From Burkholderia humptydooensis (GTDB lineage: Bacteria; Pseudomonadota; Gammaproteobacteria; Burkholderiales; Burkholderiaceae), in the NCBI RefSeq assembly GCF_001513745.1, contig NZ_CP013380.1, positions 1-64,000 of the forward strand: DNA of 64,000 nucleotides. The letters are read 5' to 3'. Both the position numbers and the translations under genes were made by a program. Of this stretch, positions 48,080 through 57,114 are shown one piece after another. Positions within the stretch are counted from its first letter, which is position 1. Each line of letters opens with the position of its first letter. Below the pieces are notes generated by a model. The model saw nothing but the letters and a program-made list of their open reading frames with translations. It was not told where the DNA came from and did not search any database.

Positions 48080-49459
48080 TCAATTGCGATAGGCGGGCAG
48101 CCGCACGGTCATCCTCACGCCCCGGTTGCCCGGGCCCGTCGCGAGCGAGACCGTGCCGCCGTGCGACTGCGCGATCTCCTCGACGATCGCGAGCCCGAGG
48201 CCCGTGCCTTCCTCGTCCTTTGCGACGCGATAGAAGCGCTTGAACACGTGCGGCCGCGCTTCGGCCGGAATGCCGGGGCCGTCGTCGACCACGTCGAGCA
48301 CCACCGCGTCGCCGTCGCGCCGCGCGCTCACCGTCACGCGGCCGCCTTCGTGCGTATAGCGCACCGCGTTGTCGACGAGATTCATCAGGAGCGCCGACAA
48401 CAGGCTTTCGCTGCCCGCCACCAGCAGATCGTCATCGAGCTCCGCGCCGAGATCGATGCGGCGCCGCTCGGCGAGCACGATCGCCTCCTCGAGCACGCCC
48501 GACACGACGGCCGCGACGTCGACGCGCGCGGCGAGCCGCGCGGGCGACGCGGCTTCCGCGTGCGCGAGCAGGAGCAGCTTGTCGGTGACGTCCGCCATCC
48601 TGCGGCTGCTGCGCTGCATCGACGCGAGCAGCCCGGCGAGCGCCGCGTCGTCGCTCTCGCGCTGCCGCGCGCACTGGATCTGCGTGTCGATCACCGCGAT
48701 CGGCGTGCGCAACTGGTGCGCGGCGTCGGCGATGAAGCGCCGTTGCGTCGCCGCGTGCAGGTTCAGCCGCGCGATGCACTGGTTGATCGCGTCGACGATC
48801 GGCCGCAGCTCGAAGTGGAGCCGCTCGGTGCGGATCGGCTCGAGCTCCATCGGCCCGCGGTCCGCGACGTCGTCCTTCAGCTTCATCAACGGCCGCAGCT
48901 CGAACGTGAGCCCGAGATAGACGAGCGCCATCGCGAGCGCGAGCATCAGCGCGAGCCGCCAGAGCTGCGGATGCCAGATCGCCGCGATCATCATCTGCCG
49001 CGACGTCTGCGTCTTGCCGACGACGACCGTCACCGTTTCGGTGTCGCCCGCGTTGTAGAGCTCGCGCGTGTACGCGACCGCGCGGATCTCAAGCCCGTTG
49101 AGCGCCGTGTCGAACAGCACCGGCTGCGCGCCGGGCGCGGCCGGCGCGGCCGGGCCGGCGAGATCGGGGTTGCCGGCGAGCAGCCGGCCGCCGCCCGTGC
49201 GAACCTTGTAGTACACCTGATCCCGCGCGGGCGACTCGAACAGCTCGAGCGCGGCGGGCGGCACGTTCGCGACGAGCGCGCCGCTTTCCCAGTCGACGTC
49301 CTCCGCGATCGCGCGCGCGGACGCGACGAGCGCGCCGTCCTGCACGAGGTCGGCGGTCTTGCGCGCGGTGTCGTACGACATCGCGCCCGCGATCGCGACG
49401 AACACGGCAAGCGGCAGCAGCAGCCACCAAAGCAGTCGGCCGCGCAGGCTGTGCGACAT
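48080..49459 (-). CDS. sensor histidine kinase (TctE/QseC-like)
   Basis: 459-aa inner-membrane kinase. TM1 about 9-28, periplasmic TctE-N type domain (about 30-160), TM2 about 167-188, then DHp with phospho-His H248 (DAAHQLRTPIAV) and the HATPase domain with N box NLVDNAVRYT, G1 DDGPGIP and G2 GTGLGLAIVEE. ATG 49459 is taken; a TTG five codons upstream is less likely. Separated from the ABC operon by a strong terminator. Confidence 0.93.
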   Translation of the reverse strand: MSHSLRGRLLWWLLLPLAVFVAIAGAMSYDTARKTADLVQDGALVASARAIAEDVDWESGALVANVPPAALELFESPARDQVYYKVRTGGGRLLAGNPDLAGPAAPAAPGAQPVLFDTALNGLEIRAVAYTRELYNAGDTETVTVVVGKTQTSRQMMIAAIWHPQLWRLALMLALAMALVYLGLTFELRPLMKLKDDVADRGPMELEPIRTERLHFELRPIVDAINQCIARLNLHAATQRRFIADAAHQLRTPIAVIDTQIQCARQRESDDAALAGLLASMQRSSRRMADVTDKLLLLAHAEAASPARLAARVDVAAVVSGVLEEAIVLAERRRIDLGAELDDDLLVAGSESLLSALLMNLVDNAVRYTHEGGRVTVSARRDGDAVVLDVVDDGPGIPAEARPHVFKRFYRVAKDEEGTGLGLAIVEEIAQSHGGTVSLATGPGNRGVRMTVRLPAYRN

Positions 49460-49490
49460 GCCGTTATCCCCCAACTCCAGCGCAGAAAAC

Positions 49491-49519
49491 GAAACGGCGC
49501 ACCGAAGATGCGCCGTTTC
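49491..49519 (-). terminator. terminator of the NMT1/SsuA-like ABC operon
   Basis: Perfect 11-bp stem GAAACGGCGCA (49491-49501) / TGCGCCGTTTC (49509-49519), 7-base loop, and GTTTTC following on the minus strand. It stands 15 bases after the permease stop and before the kinase gene. Confidence 0.85.
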
Positions 49520-49534
49520 GTTGATGCATCGTCT

Positions 49535-50392
49535 TCAGAACGCGGCGGGCCGCCACTTCAGGAGCCGCTTCTCGAGCCGGGTCAGCAGGAAGTCGGCAGC
49601 GAGCGCCACGACGGCGAGCACGATCATCGCGGCGAACACGCCGCTCGCGTTGAACGCGCCCTGTGCGGTCGAGATTAGCAGACCGATGCCTTGCTTGGAA
49701 CCCAGAAATTCCCCGACGACCGCGCCGACGAGCGCGAAGCCGAAGCTCACGTGCAGGCTCGCGAGAATCCAACTGAGCGCGGACGGAATCACGACGGAGG
49801 TCGTGATCTGCCGGCGCGACGCGCCGAGGATCTGCGCGTTCGCGATCAGGTAGCGGTCGGCCTCGCGCACGCCCTGGAACGCGTTGCCGAACACGACGAA
49901 GAACACCATCACCACGGCGAGCGCGATCTTCGACGCCATCCCGAGGCCGAGCGCGATCACGAACACCGAGCCCAGCACGACGCGCGGAATCGAGTTCGCG
50001 ATCTGGATGTAGAGGCCGAACACGTCGGCGAGCAGCTTGTTGCGCCCGAGCACGATCCCGCAGAAGACGCCCGCGACCGAGCCGATCAGAAAGCCCGCGA
50101 TCGTCTCCTCGAGCGTCACCCACACCTGCAGCAGCAGCGGGCCCTGTGACGTGCCGTTGACGAACCAGTCCTGGATCTGCGCGGCGATCAGCGACGGCAT
50201 CGAGAAGAAGAACGGGTCGATCCACTTGAGGCGCGCCGCGATCTCCCAGCCGCCCAGCGCGACGACGAGCACCGCGATGCGCAGCCCGACGATCAGTTGC
50301 CGGCGCCGCTGCAGCCGGCGCTGGGCGGCGCGCTCTTCGTCTTCGAGCGAGGTGGTGGTGCCAAGCGGCGTCGGAAGCGTCATGTCAGTCAT
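49535..50392 (-). CDS. ABC transporter permease (SsuC/TauC type)
   Basis: 285-aa inner-membrane permease with about six helices. EETIAGFLIGSVAGVFCGIVLGRN and the EAA loop GNAFQGVREADRYLIANAQILGA match the nitrate/sulfonate/taurine permease family. A basic cytoplasmic leader (RRLQRRRQLIVGL) precedes TM1. ATG 50392 chosen; a second ATG lies three codons on. 18 bp after the ATPase stop, last gene of the operon. Confidence 0.93.
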   Translation of the reverse strand: MTDMTLPTPLGTTTSLEDEERAAQRRLQRRRQLIVGLRIAVLVVALGGWEIAARLKWIDPFFFSMPSLIAAQIQDWFVNGTSQGPLLLQVWVTLEETIAGFLIGSVAGVFCGIVLGRNKLLADVFGLYIQIANSIPRVVLGSVFVIALGLGMASKIALAVVMVFFVVFGNAFQGVREADRYLIANAQILGASRRQITTSVVIPSALSWILASLHVSFGFALVGAVVGEFLGSKQGIGLLISTAQGAFNASGVFAAMIVLAVVALAADFLLTRLEKRLLKWRPAAF

Positions 50393-50410
50393 GCTCCAGT
50401 CCTTTCCTGT

Positions 50411-51208
50411 TTATGCGATCTGCACTTCTTCGCGCAGGTCGTGCCAAATGTCCTTCGAGATTTCGATGAAGCGCTGCTCGTAGCGCACTTCCGACGTGAT
50501 GCGCGGGCGCGGCAGATCGATCTCGTACACGCGCTTGAGCGTCGCCGGGCGCGACGTCAGCACGAACACGCGGTCCGCGAGCGCGATCGCCTCCTCGAGG
50601 TCGTGCGTGACGAACACGACGGAGCCCTTGTTCGCCGACCAGAGCTGCAGCAGCTCGTCCTGCATCAGCGTGCGCGTCTGCATGTCGAGCGCCGAGAACG
50701 GCTCGTCCATCAGCAGGATCTCGGGCTGGTTGATGAACGTCTGCGCAAGCGCGACGCGCTTTCGCATCCCGCCCGACAACTGGTGCGGGTAGTGCTTCGT
50801 GAATTTCGCGAGCCCGACGCGGCGAATCCATTCCTCCGCCTGCGCGTATGCGGATTCCTTCGAGCGGCCGCGAAAGAGCGGGCCCGCCGCGACGTTGTCG
50901 ATCACCGTGCGCCACGGGAACACCGCGTCGGCCTGGAACACGAAGCCGATCCGCGGATCGATGCCGTCGACGGGCTTGCCCATCACGCGCACCTCGCCGG
51001 ACACGGGCTTCAGGAGCCCCGTGATCAGATTGAGCGTCGTCGATTTGCCGCAGCCCGTCGGGCCGACGATCGCGACGAACTCGCCGCGCGCAACCGACAT
51101 CGTGAAGTCGTGCAGCGCGACGGTCGCACGGCCGTCCGGCGAGATGAAGCGGCACGACACGTTGCGAAACTCGATCGCGGGCGCATGGGCCGAAACATGT
51201 TGATTCAT
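50411..51208 (-). CDS. ABC transporter ATP-binding protein (SsuB/TauB type)
   Basis: 265-aa ATPase. Walker A GPTGCGKST (about 47-55), Q-loop FVFQADAVFPW, signature QLSGGMRKRVALAQTF, Walker B ILLMDEPFSALD and H-loop FVTHDLEEAIALADRV are all standard for sulfonate, nitrate or thiamine-precursor importers. The ATG at 51208 begins MNQHVSAHAPAIEFRNVS; an upstream extension of 23 residues is not family-like. 106 bp after the binding-protein gene. Confidence 0.94.
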   Translation of the reverse strand: MNQHVSAHAPAIEFRNVSCRFISPDGRATVALHDFTMSVARGEFVAIVGPTGCGKSTTLNLITGLLKPVSGEVRVMGKPVDGIDPRIGFVFQADAVFPWRTVIDNVAAGPLFRGRSKESAYAQAEEWIRRVGLAKFTKHYPHQLSGGMRKRVALAQTFINQPEILLMDEPFSALDMQTRTLMQDELLQLWSANKGSVVFVTHDLEEAIALADRVFVLTSRPATLKRVYEIDLPRPRITSEVRYEQRFIEISKDIWHDLREEVQIA

Positions 51209-51314
51209 CGCTAGAAGTCCTGCATCGGAACCGGCGCCGTCCGTGCGGCGCCGGCGGCCCTCGCGAGCCTGGTTCAAAACTGATCGCGCGTCGGGCGCGG
51301 CGCTCGTTTCACGC

Positions 51315-52328
51315 TCACTTCGCGCTCACGAACTCGTTCGTATAAGTCTTCGACAGATCGATGTGCTTGCCCTTCACCGAAGGGTTGAACGCGGACAGCA
51401 CCTTGAGCACCGTCGCCGGGCCGTCGGCGGGCATCCTGCCGTCGGGCGTGTACATCGGCAGCGACGCCTTCAGCGCGCTCACGTAGAGCGCCTTGTCCTT
51501 CTGGTAATCGGCGGGCATCTTCGCGGCGATCTCTTCCGCGCTGTGCGTGTGGATGAACTGCATCGTGCGCGCGAACGCGTGCGCGAGCTTTGCCGCCTGC
51601 GCCTTGTGCGTGTCGGCCCACGCGGACTGCACATACAGGCTCGCCGCCGGATACGTGCCGCCGAGCGCGGCGCGCGTGCCGTCGAGCGTGCGCAGATCGA
51701 CGAGCACCTTCGCGTCGCCGTTCTTCTCGAGCACCGACACGGTCGGCTCGGTCGTCATCCCCGCGTCGATGCGGCCTTGCTTGACGGCCGCGATGAAGCT
51801 CGCGTCGGCGCCGACGGGCAGCATCGTGTACTGGTTCGCGGCGATTCCGTGCTGCTGCGCGAGGTACTGCGTGAGGAAGCTCGTCGACGAGCCGAGGCCC
51901 GTCACGCCGAGCGTCTTGCCCTTCACGTCGGCCATCGACTTGATCGCGCCCGCGGCTTTCGTCGACACCATCTCGACCTCGCCCGGCACCTGGCCGAGCA
52001 CGGCGATCGCCTTCACGTCCTTGCCCTTGCTCTGCAGGTCGATCGTATGATCATAGAAGCCGACGACACCCTGCACCGCGCCCGCGAGCAGCTCGTTCTC
52101 GGCGTCGACGCCCGCCGGCTGCGACTGCAGATCCACGTCGAGCCCTTCCGCCTTGAAGTAGCCGAGCTCCTGCGTGAGACGCGCGGGCAGGTAGATGAGC
52201 TTCGTGATGCCGCCCACCATGATCGTGATCTTGCCGCCGTCGTCGGCGAAGGCGGGCTGCGAAGCGAAGCCGAAGGACAGGCCGGCCGCGACCGCGGCCA
52301 GGCTGAGCGCGCGAAGAGTGGTGCGCAT
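51315..52328 (-). CDS. ABC transporter periplasmic binding protein (NMT1/SsuA-like)
   Basis: 337-aa periplasmic protein. Signal peptide about 1-28 (LSLAAVAAGLSFGFASQPAFADD). The mature part KITIMVGGITKLIYLPARLTQELGYFKAEGLDV and the LGVTGLGSSTSFLTQYLAQ phosphate/sulfonate-binding-like loop place it with NMT1/THI5-like proteins. ATG 52328 follows GGAGACTCCCG. No sulfonatase or nitrate reductase nearby, so the ligand is open: sulfonate, nitrate or a pyrimidine precursor. Confidence 0.9.
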   Translation of the reverse strand: MRTTLRALSLAAVAAGLSFGFASQPAFADDGGKITIMVGGITKLIYLPARLTQELGYFKAEGLDVDLQSQPAGVDAENELLAGAVQGVVGFYDHTIDLQSKGKDVKAIAVLGQVPGEVEMVSTKAAGAIKSMADVKGKTLGVTGLGSSTSFLTQYLAQQHGIAANQYTMLPVGADASFIAAVKQGRIDAGMTTEPTVSVLEKNGDAKVLVDLRTLDGTRAALGGTYPAASLYVQSAWADTHKAQAAKLAHAFARTMQFIHTHSAEEIAAKMPADYQKDKALYVSALKASLPMYTPDGRMPADGPATVLKVLSAFNPSVKGKHIDLSKTYTNEFVSAK

Positions 52329-52487
52329 CGGGAGTCTCCAATGTTGTCTGTATCGAGCGATGCTTGCTGCATCGTCGAAACGAGTATAGGGAGACGAAAC
52401 CTTCCGCAACCTTTCGCGAGCGCGGCTTTCTTTTAGGGGTTTTCCAGCAACGCCGGCGGCGGCGGGGCGAAGCGCCCTTGAACGGCG

Positions 52488-53009
52488 CTAAGCCGCGCCC
52501 AGCATCGCCGGCACGCCGAGCCGGCTCGCCGTCCAGCCCGCGCCGTACAGGCCGAGGCCGAAGATCGCGTGCGCGACGACGCTGTGAAAGCGCGCGGCGG
52601 CCGGCCGCGGCGTGCGGCTCGCCGCGATGCCCGCGCCCATCGCCGGCTGCATCACGAAGAACGGCGCCGCGACGCTGCCGATGCCGACGGCGAGCGCGGG
52701 CCCGAGCGTAGGCGCCGCCGCCCAGCCGAGGCCCCAAAGCGCGAGCAACAGCGCCGCGAACGCGATGCCGATCAGATAGTGCGCGAGCCAGCCGAGCGCG
52801 CGCTCGCCGGCCATGCGCGGCGACGCGGCGATCGGCGCGTGGCGCACGCGAGCGCGCGCGAGATGGCCGAGCCAGCGGCCGACGAGCCCGTAGTCGAGCG
52901 ACGGAACGCCGAAGCAGCGCTTGCGCACGAGCGCCCAGACGTCCATCGCGACGGTCGCACCCGTGCCGATCACGAGCGCGCAGACGGCAAATGCGAGCGC
53001 GTCAGACAC
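52488..53009 (-). CDS. DUF2938 family membrane protein
   Basis: 173-aa membrane protein of unknown function with four to five helices (DALAFAVCALVIGTGATVAMD, HYLIGIAFAALLLALWGLGW, VGIGSVAAPFFVMQPAMG, VAHAIFGLGLYGAGW). The motif MDVWALVRKRCFGVPSLDYGLVGRW is typical of DUF2938. GTG 53009 is the start: it overlaps the methyltransferase stop (GTGTCTGA), so the two genes are coupled. Confidence 0.85.
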   Translation of the reverse strand: MSDALAFAVCALVIGTGATVAMDVWALVRKRCFGVPSLDYGLVGRWLGHLARARVRHAPIAASPRMAGERALGWLAHYLIGIAFAALLLALWGLGWAAAPTLGPALAVGIGSVAAPFFVMQPAMGAGIAASRTPRPAAARFHSVVAHAIFGLGLYGAGWTASRLGVPAMLGAA

Positions 53010-53910
53010 CGACGGCCTCCTTGCGCGTCGACCACTTCGCCGGCGCCCGCGCTTTGACGAGCCAGCACGCGGCCATGAAGCGCACATCGGCGCCGTGCAC
53101 GTAAGGGTCGAACGCGGCGCGCACCGTGTCGACGACCCGCGCGCGCATGGCGTCGTCGAGGTCCGCGAACATCTGGCCGACCGGGCCGAACCGGCTGAAA
53201 TGGCCGATCAGCTCGCGCTCGGGCAGTGTGCATTCGACGTCGATCGGCCGCACGTCGACGCCGCGCCAGCCGCTTTGCGCGAGGACGGCTTCGATCCGCC
53301 GCACGTCGCCGAAGAAGAACTGGCCGGGCGCGTCCGGCTGCCGCGCGGGCAGGCTCGGCAAGAGCGGCGCGGCCGCGCGCTCCGCCGTCGTCATGAACGG
53401 GTTCTCCGCCGCGCCGCGCCACGCAATGAACGCGAGCGGCGCGTCGGACGACGCGGCGCGCAGCAGGTTCGCGAACGCGTCGACGGCGTTCTCGAAGAAC
53501 ATCACGCCGAAGCGCGAAATGATCGTATCGAAGCTCGCCGGCGCGAACGCGTGCGTTTGCGCGTCGGCGTGAACGAAGCTCGCCGGCACGCGTTCGCGCT
53601 CGGCGCGGCCGCGCGCGGCGGCGATCAGCGGCTGCGACACGTCGACGCCGACGCAGCGGCCCTGCTCGCCGAGCATGCGCGCGACGGCGAGCGTCGTCGC
53701 GCCCGCGCCGCAGCCGACGTCGAGCACGTGCCGCCCGCCGCCCGCGCGGGCCGCCTCCACGAGCAGTTCCGCGAACGGCTCGAACATCCGGTCGAGCATC
53801 TGCTGCGCGTCGGCCCACGCGCGCCCCGCGCGGCCGTTCCAGTGCGCCGCCTGTCCACTGTATCCGCTGTATCCGCTGTCTCCGTTATCGCTCCGATCCG
53901 TGACGTTCAT
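53002..53910 (-). CDS. class I SAM-dependent methyltransferase
   Basis: 302-aa methyltransferase. SAM motif I VLDVGCGAGATTLAVARML at about 62-80, acidic motif II GVDVSQPLI, DTIISRFGVMFFEN as motif IV/V. UbiE/COQ5-like head; substrate unknown. The N-terminus carries GYSGYSG, encoded by a 9-bp tandem repeat (53849-53880 region). ATG 53910 lies about 34 bases after the start expected from the MerR-type promoter at 53951-53981, so the divergent regulator probably controls it. Confidence 0.88.
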   Translation of the reverse strand: MNVTDRSDNGDSGYSGYSGQAAHWNGRAGRAWADAQQMLDRMFEPFAELLVEAARAGGGRHVLDVGCGAGATTLAVARMLGEQGRCVGVDVSQPLIAAARGRAERERVPASFVHADAQTHAFAPASFDTIISRFGVMFFENAVDAFANLLRAASSDAPLAFIAWRGAAENPFMTTAERAAAPLLPSLPARQPDAPGQFFFGDVRRIEAVLAQSGWRGVDVRPIDVECTLPERELIGHFSRFGPVGQMFADLDDAMRARVVDTVRAAFDPYVHGADVRFMAACWLVKARAPAKWSTRKEAVGV

Positions 53911-53950
53911 CGTCGTGCTCCAGTGCTTGCCTTCGAGAGGCCGGAGCTAC

Positions 53951-53981
53951 ACTATGCCAATTCAAGTCCACTTGAGGTCAA
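53951..53981 (-). promoter_or_regulatory. MerR-type promoter with 19-bp spacer and dyad operator
   Basis: On the minus strand TTGACC (-35, 53976-53981), exactly 19 bp, CATAGT (-10, 53951-53956). The overlong spacer contains the dyad TCAAGT-2-ACTTGA (53962-53975), the half-sites of SoxR-type boxes. Spacing and placement are the hallmark of MerR-family activation by DNA untwisting. It reads into the methyltransferase/DUF2938 operon. Confidence 0.8.
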
Positions 53982-53985
53982 GCGC

Positions 53986-54414
53986 GTGGGAAACCTGGAT
54001 ATCGCCGAGGTCGCGCAGCGCTCCGGCGTGCCCGCGTCGGCGCTGCGGTACTACGAGGAAAAGGGGCTGATTGCATCGACGGGCAGGCGCGGGCTGCGCC
54101 GCACGTTCGATGCGCGTGTGCTCGAGCGGCTCGCGTTGATCGCGCTCGGGCGCGCGGCGGGCTTTTCGCTCGACGAGATCGCATCGATGTTCGACGCGCA
54201 AGGGCGGCCGAGCATCGACCGGGCGATGCTCGCCGCGAAGGCGGACGAACTGGACAGGACGATCCGCAAGCTGATCTCGATGCGCGACGGCTTGCGGCAC
54301 GCGGCCGCGTGCACCGCGCCGAGCCACATGGAATGTCCGAAGTTCCGGCGGATTTTGCGGGCCGCGTCGGACGCGCGCCGGACGAAGAAGGCGCCGCGGC
54401 CGCCGCGCGGCTAG
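53986..54414 (+). CDS. MerR family regulator with C-x7-C motif
   Basis: 142-aa activator. Winged HTH at the N-terminus (NLDIAEVAQRSGVPASALRYYEEKGLI), then LIALGRAAGFSLDEIASMF and a dimer helix. C109 and C117 form C-x7-C (ACTAPSHMECP), the same spacing as the copper loop of CueR, suggesting a metal or redox sensor; the SoxR iron-sulfur motif is absent. GTG 53986 is the only start near the HTH, 4 bases after the divergent promoter, so autoregulation is expected. Confidence 0.85.
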   Translation: MGNLDIAEVAQRSGVPASALRYYEEKGLIASTGRRGLRRTFDARVLERLALIALGRAAGFSLDEIASMFDAQGRPSIDRAMLAAKADELDRTIRKLISMRDGLRHAAACTAPSHMECPKFRRILRAASDARRTKKAPRPPRG

Positions 54415-54485
54415 GTCGCGGCGGTTGGGGCGGACGCGCATCGTCGCGCGATCGGCCGATGCCGGAGCCGGCACGCCGCTCGATC

Positions 54486-55268
54486 TCAATGCATGCCGGC
54501 CGCGACACGTCCGACGAAATCGACGCCGGTATCGAACAGCCGCCCGACGAACGGAACCAGGTTCGGCGCCATCAGTTGAACGAGCAGCAGGCCGACGAGC
54601 ATCGTCACCGGAAAGCCGACCTGGAAGACCCCGATCTGCGGCGCCGCGCGATTGAGGATGCCGAGCGCGAGGTTCGCGATCAACAGCGCCGCGACGACAG
54701 GCAGCGCAAGCAACAGCCCCATCTCGAAAATCGCCGCGCCGAACGCGACGAGCGTCTGCCAGCCGGCCGCGCGCAGCAGATCGGCCGAGATCGGCACGAG
54801 CCTGAACGAATCGACGAGCGCGGCGAACACCTGCAGATGCCCGTCGAACGCGAGAAACGCGAGGATCGCGACCGCGTTCAGGAAGCGCCCCATCACGGGC
54901 GTCGCGCCGCTTGCGTGCGGATCGAAGAAGGTCGCGAAGCCGAGCCCCATCGACAGGCCGATGATGTCGCCCGCCGCCTCGATCGCCGCGAACACGATCT
55001 GCATCGTGAAGCCGAGCGCCGCGCCGATCAGGAACTGGTTGACGATGATCCACACACCCTGCGCGGAGAACACGGTGACGACGGGCATCGGCGGCAGCGT
55101 CGGCGTGACGACGAGCGCCATGAAGCCCGCGAGCCCGATCTTCACGCGCACGGGCGTCGCGCGGTGGCCCGTCACCGGCGCGATCGCGACGAGCGCGAGC
55201 ATCCGCACGAACGGCCACAGGAAGGCGGTGAGCCATCCGTTCAGTTGCGCGTAAGTGACGGAGAACAT
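54486..55268 (-). CDS. fliR: flagellar biosynthesis protein FliR
   Basis: 260-aa inner-membrane component of the flagellar export gate; with FliP and FliQ it forms the helical channel (P5Q4R1). About six hydrophobic segments; FSVTYAQLNGWLTAFLWPFVRM start and GFTMQIVFAAIEAAGDIIGL are typical. The partner FlhB is not in this window. Last gene of the fliLMNOPQR run; 102 bp after fliQ. Confidence 0.96.
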   Translation of the reverse strand: MFSVTYAQLNGWLTAFLWPFVRMLALVAIAPVTGHRATPVRVKIGLAGFMALVVTPTLPPMPVVTVFSAQGVWIIVNQFLIGAALGFTMQIVFAAIEAAGDIIGLSMGLGFATFFDPHASGATPVMGRFLNAVAILAFLAFDGHLQVFAALVDSFRLVPISADLLRAAGWQTLVAFGAAIFEMGLLLALPVVAALLIANLALGILNRAAPQIGVFQVGFPVTMLVGLLLVQLMAPNLVPFVGRLFDTGVDFVGRVAAGMH

Positions 55269-55370
55269 CGGTCGGTGTCGAAGGCTAGGACGGAGCGGAA
55301 CAAGCCGATGAGCCGGAAGAACCGGACGAGTCAGACGAATCGGGCGGGCGCGCCGCGCGAAGCAACGGCG

Positions 55371-55643
55371 TCAGCCCGCGCCGAGCGTCGCGACGCGCAG
55401 CAGGGTCTCGCGCAGGTAGTCGATCATCGTCGACAGCATCCACGGCCCGGCGATCACCATCGTCGCCGCGACCGCGAGCAGCTTCGGGATGAACGACAGC
55501 GTCGCCTCGTTGATCTGCGTCGCCGCCTGGAACAGGCTGACGACGAGGCCGACCGCGAGCGCGACGAGCAGCAGCGGCGCGGCGAGCAGCAGGCCGATGG
55601 ACATCGCCTGATGCGCAAGCGTCATCACGTTTTCGGGGGTCAT
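55371..55643 (-). CDS. fliQ: flagellar biosynthesis protein FliQ
   Basis: 90-aa export-gate subunit forming a two-helix hairpin. MTPENVMTLAHQAMSIGLLL, LFQAATQINEATLSFIPK and the second helix ending MLSTMIDYLRETLLR match FliQ across proteobacteria. Standard length. 24 bp after fliP in the same leftward operon. Confidence 0.97.
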   Translation of the reverse strand: MTPENVMTLAHQAMSIGLLLAAPLLLVALAVGLVVSLFQAATQINEATLSFIPKLLAVAATMVIAGPWMLSTMIDYLRETLLRVATLGAG

Positions 55644-55667
55644 CTCGACTCTCCTCGATCTACCGGT

Positions 55668-56429
55668 CTAGGTGAAGCTCTGCGCGAGCGAGCCGATCAG
55701 CAATTGCCAGCCGTCGACGAGCACGAACAGCATCAGCTTGAAAGGCAGCGACACCGTGGCGGGCGAGACCATCATCATCCCCATCGACATCAGCACGCTC
55801 GCGACGACCATGTCGATGATGAGGAACGGGATGAAGATCGTGAAGCCGATCTGGAAGCCCGTCTTCAGCTCGCTCGTGACGAACGCGGGCACGAGGAGCG
55901 ACAGCGGCACGTCCTCCGGCCCCTGCATCGGCGCGGCCTTCGAGATCTTCGCGAACAGCGCGAGATCGGTCTCGCGCGTCTGCTTCAGCATGAACGTCTT
56001 GAAGGGCGCGGCGCCGCGCTGCACCGCCTGGTCCATCTGCAGCGTGCCTTCGGAAAACGGCTTGTACGCGTCGGCGTAGGCGCGGTCGAGCACGGGCGAC
56101 ATCACGAACAGCGTGAGGAAGAGGGCGAGGCCGACGAGCACCTGGTTCGGCGGCGTCGACGCGGTGCCGAGCGCCTGCCGCAGCAGCGACAGCACGATGA
56201 TGATCCGCGTGAAGCTCGTCATCATCAGCAGCATCGCCGGCAGGAACGACAGCATCGTGAGCAGCAGCATCGTCTGCACGCTCAGCGAGTAGGTCGTGCC
56301 GCCGTTCGGGCCCGGCGCCGAGTTGAACGCCGGCAGGCCGGCCGCCTGCGCGCACGCGAGCGCGGGCGCCAAGCCGATCAGGATGGCGGGCAGCCAGCGT
56401 AGCGCGCCGCGCGGGAAAGCGGTTTTCAT
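55668..56429 (-). CDS. fliP: flagellar biosynthesis protein FliP
   Basis: 253-aa core of the export gate. A cleaved signal peptide (about 1-27, [18 protein letters not shown]) is normal for FliP. Hallmarks: [43 protein letters not shown], and [18 protein letters not shown]. Four membrane helices. ATG 56429 chosen because it begins the signal peptide; the frame is open further upstream. 73 bp after fliO. Confidence 0.96.
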   Translation of the reverse strand: MKTAFPRGALRWLPAILIGLAPALACAQAAGLPAFNSAPGPNGGTTYSLSVQTMLLLTMLSFLPAMLLMMTSFTRIIIVLSLLRQALGTASTPPNQVLVGLALFLTLFVMSPVLDRAYADAYKPFSEGTLQMDQAVQRGAAPFKTFMLKQTRETDLALFAKISKAAPMQGPEDVPLSLLVPAFVTSELKTGFQIGFTIFIPFLIIDMVVASVLMSMGMMMVSPATVSLPFKLMLFVLVDGWQLLIGSLAQSFT

Positions 56430-56502
56430 CGAACGACTGCCGGAGTGGGCGTGCGCGCGTGCGGCGGCATCCGCGCGCGGCGCGACGAAACGAAGGCGCA
56501 TG

Positions 56503-57114
56503 TCAGCGATCCTTGCCGCCGTCGCGCTTGAAGCGCTTCGCGGCCTCGCCGAGCATCGCGTCGCGAAAGCGCGCCCCGAAGGAAGCGCCCTCGGGGAACG
56601 GGCCGGGCGCGCCGGACATCGCCGTGCCGGCCGGCGCGCCGGGCGCACGGGGCAGGCCTGCGCCCGCGGACGCGCCGCCCGCCGCGCCGATCACGCCCGC
56701 CGCGCCGGCGGGCAGCGTGTGCAGCAGGCGCACGTTGCCGGGCGCGACGCCGAGCACGAGCCAGGTATCGCCGATCTCGACGACGGTCGCGCTCTCCTTG
56801 CCGCCGACCGCAACGCTCGCGACGATCTTCAGTGCGCCGCCGCGGCGCTGCGGCTGAAAGCCGAAGCGCCGCGCGAGCCACGCGCAGCCGAACACGAGGC
56901 CGATCACGACCGCGAGCCCGACGAGCGTCTGCAACACCGCGCCGACGCCGAGCGACGGCGCGGCCGAGCCGACGACGACGCCCGATGCGAGCGACGCCGC
57001 GTGATTCACCGCGTTCATGTCGGCGGCCGATGCGGGCAGCGCCGCCGCGCCGGCCGCGAGCACGGCAAGCGAGGCACGCGTCAACGCCGCGAGCGGCGCG
57101 CTGCGCGGTTTCAT
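56503..57114 (-). CDS. fliO: flagellar biosynthesis protein FliO
   Basis: 203-aa bitopic protein that helps assemble FliP rings. A signal-like stretch (about 10-32), one membrane helix ([21 protein letters not shown]) and the small cytoplasmic domain [41 protein letters not shown], the family's best-conserved part. The C-terminal Gly/Ala/Pro-rich tail is variable in this genus. Start overlaps the fliN stop (ATGA). Confidence 0.94.
   Translation of the reverse strand: MKPRSAPLAALTRASLAVLAAGAAALPASAADMNAVNHAASLASGVVVGSAAPSLGVGAVLQTLVGLAVVIGLVFGCAWLARRFGFQPQRRGGALKIVASVAVGGKESATVVEIGDTWLVLGVAPGNVRLLHTLPAGAAGVIGAAGGASAGAGLPRAPGAPAGTAMSGAPGPFPEGASFGARFRDAMLGEAAKRFKRDGGKDR

Noticed and set aside
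53986..54414. MerR regulator called SoxR
   Set aside because: The operator half-sites resemble a SoxR box, but the protein lacks the four-cysteine iron-sulfur motif of SoxR.
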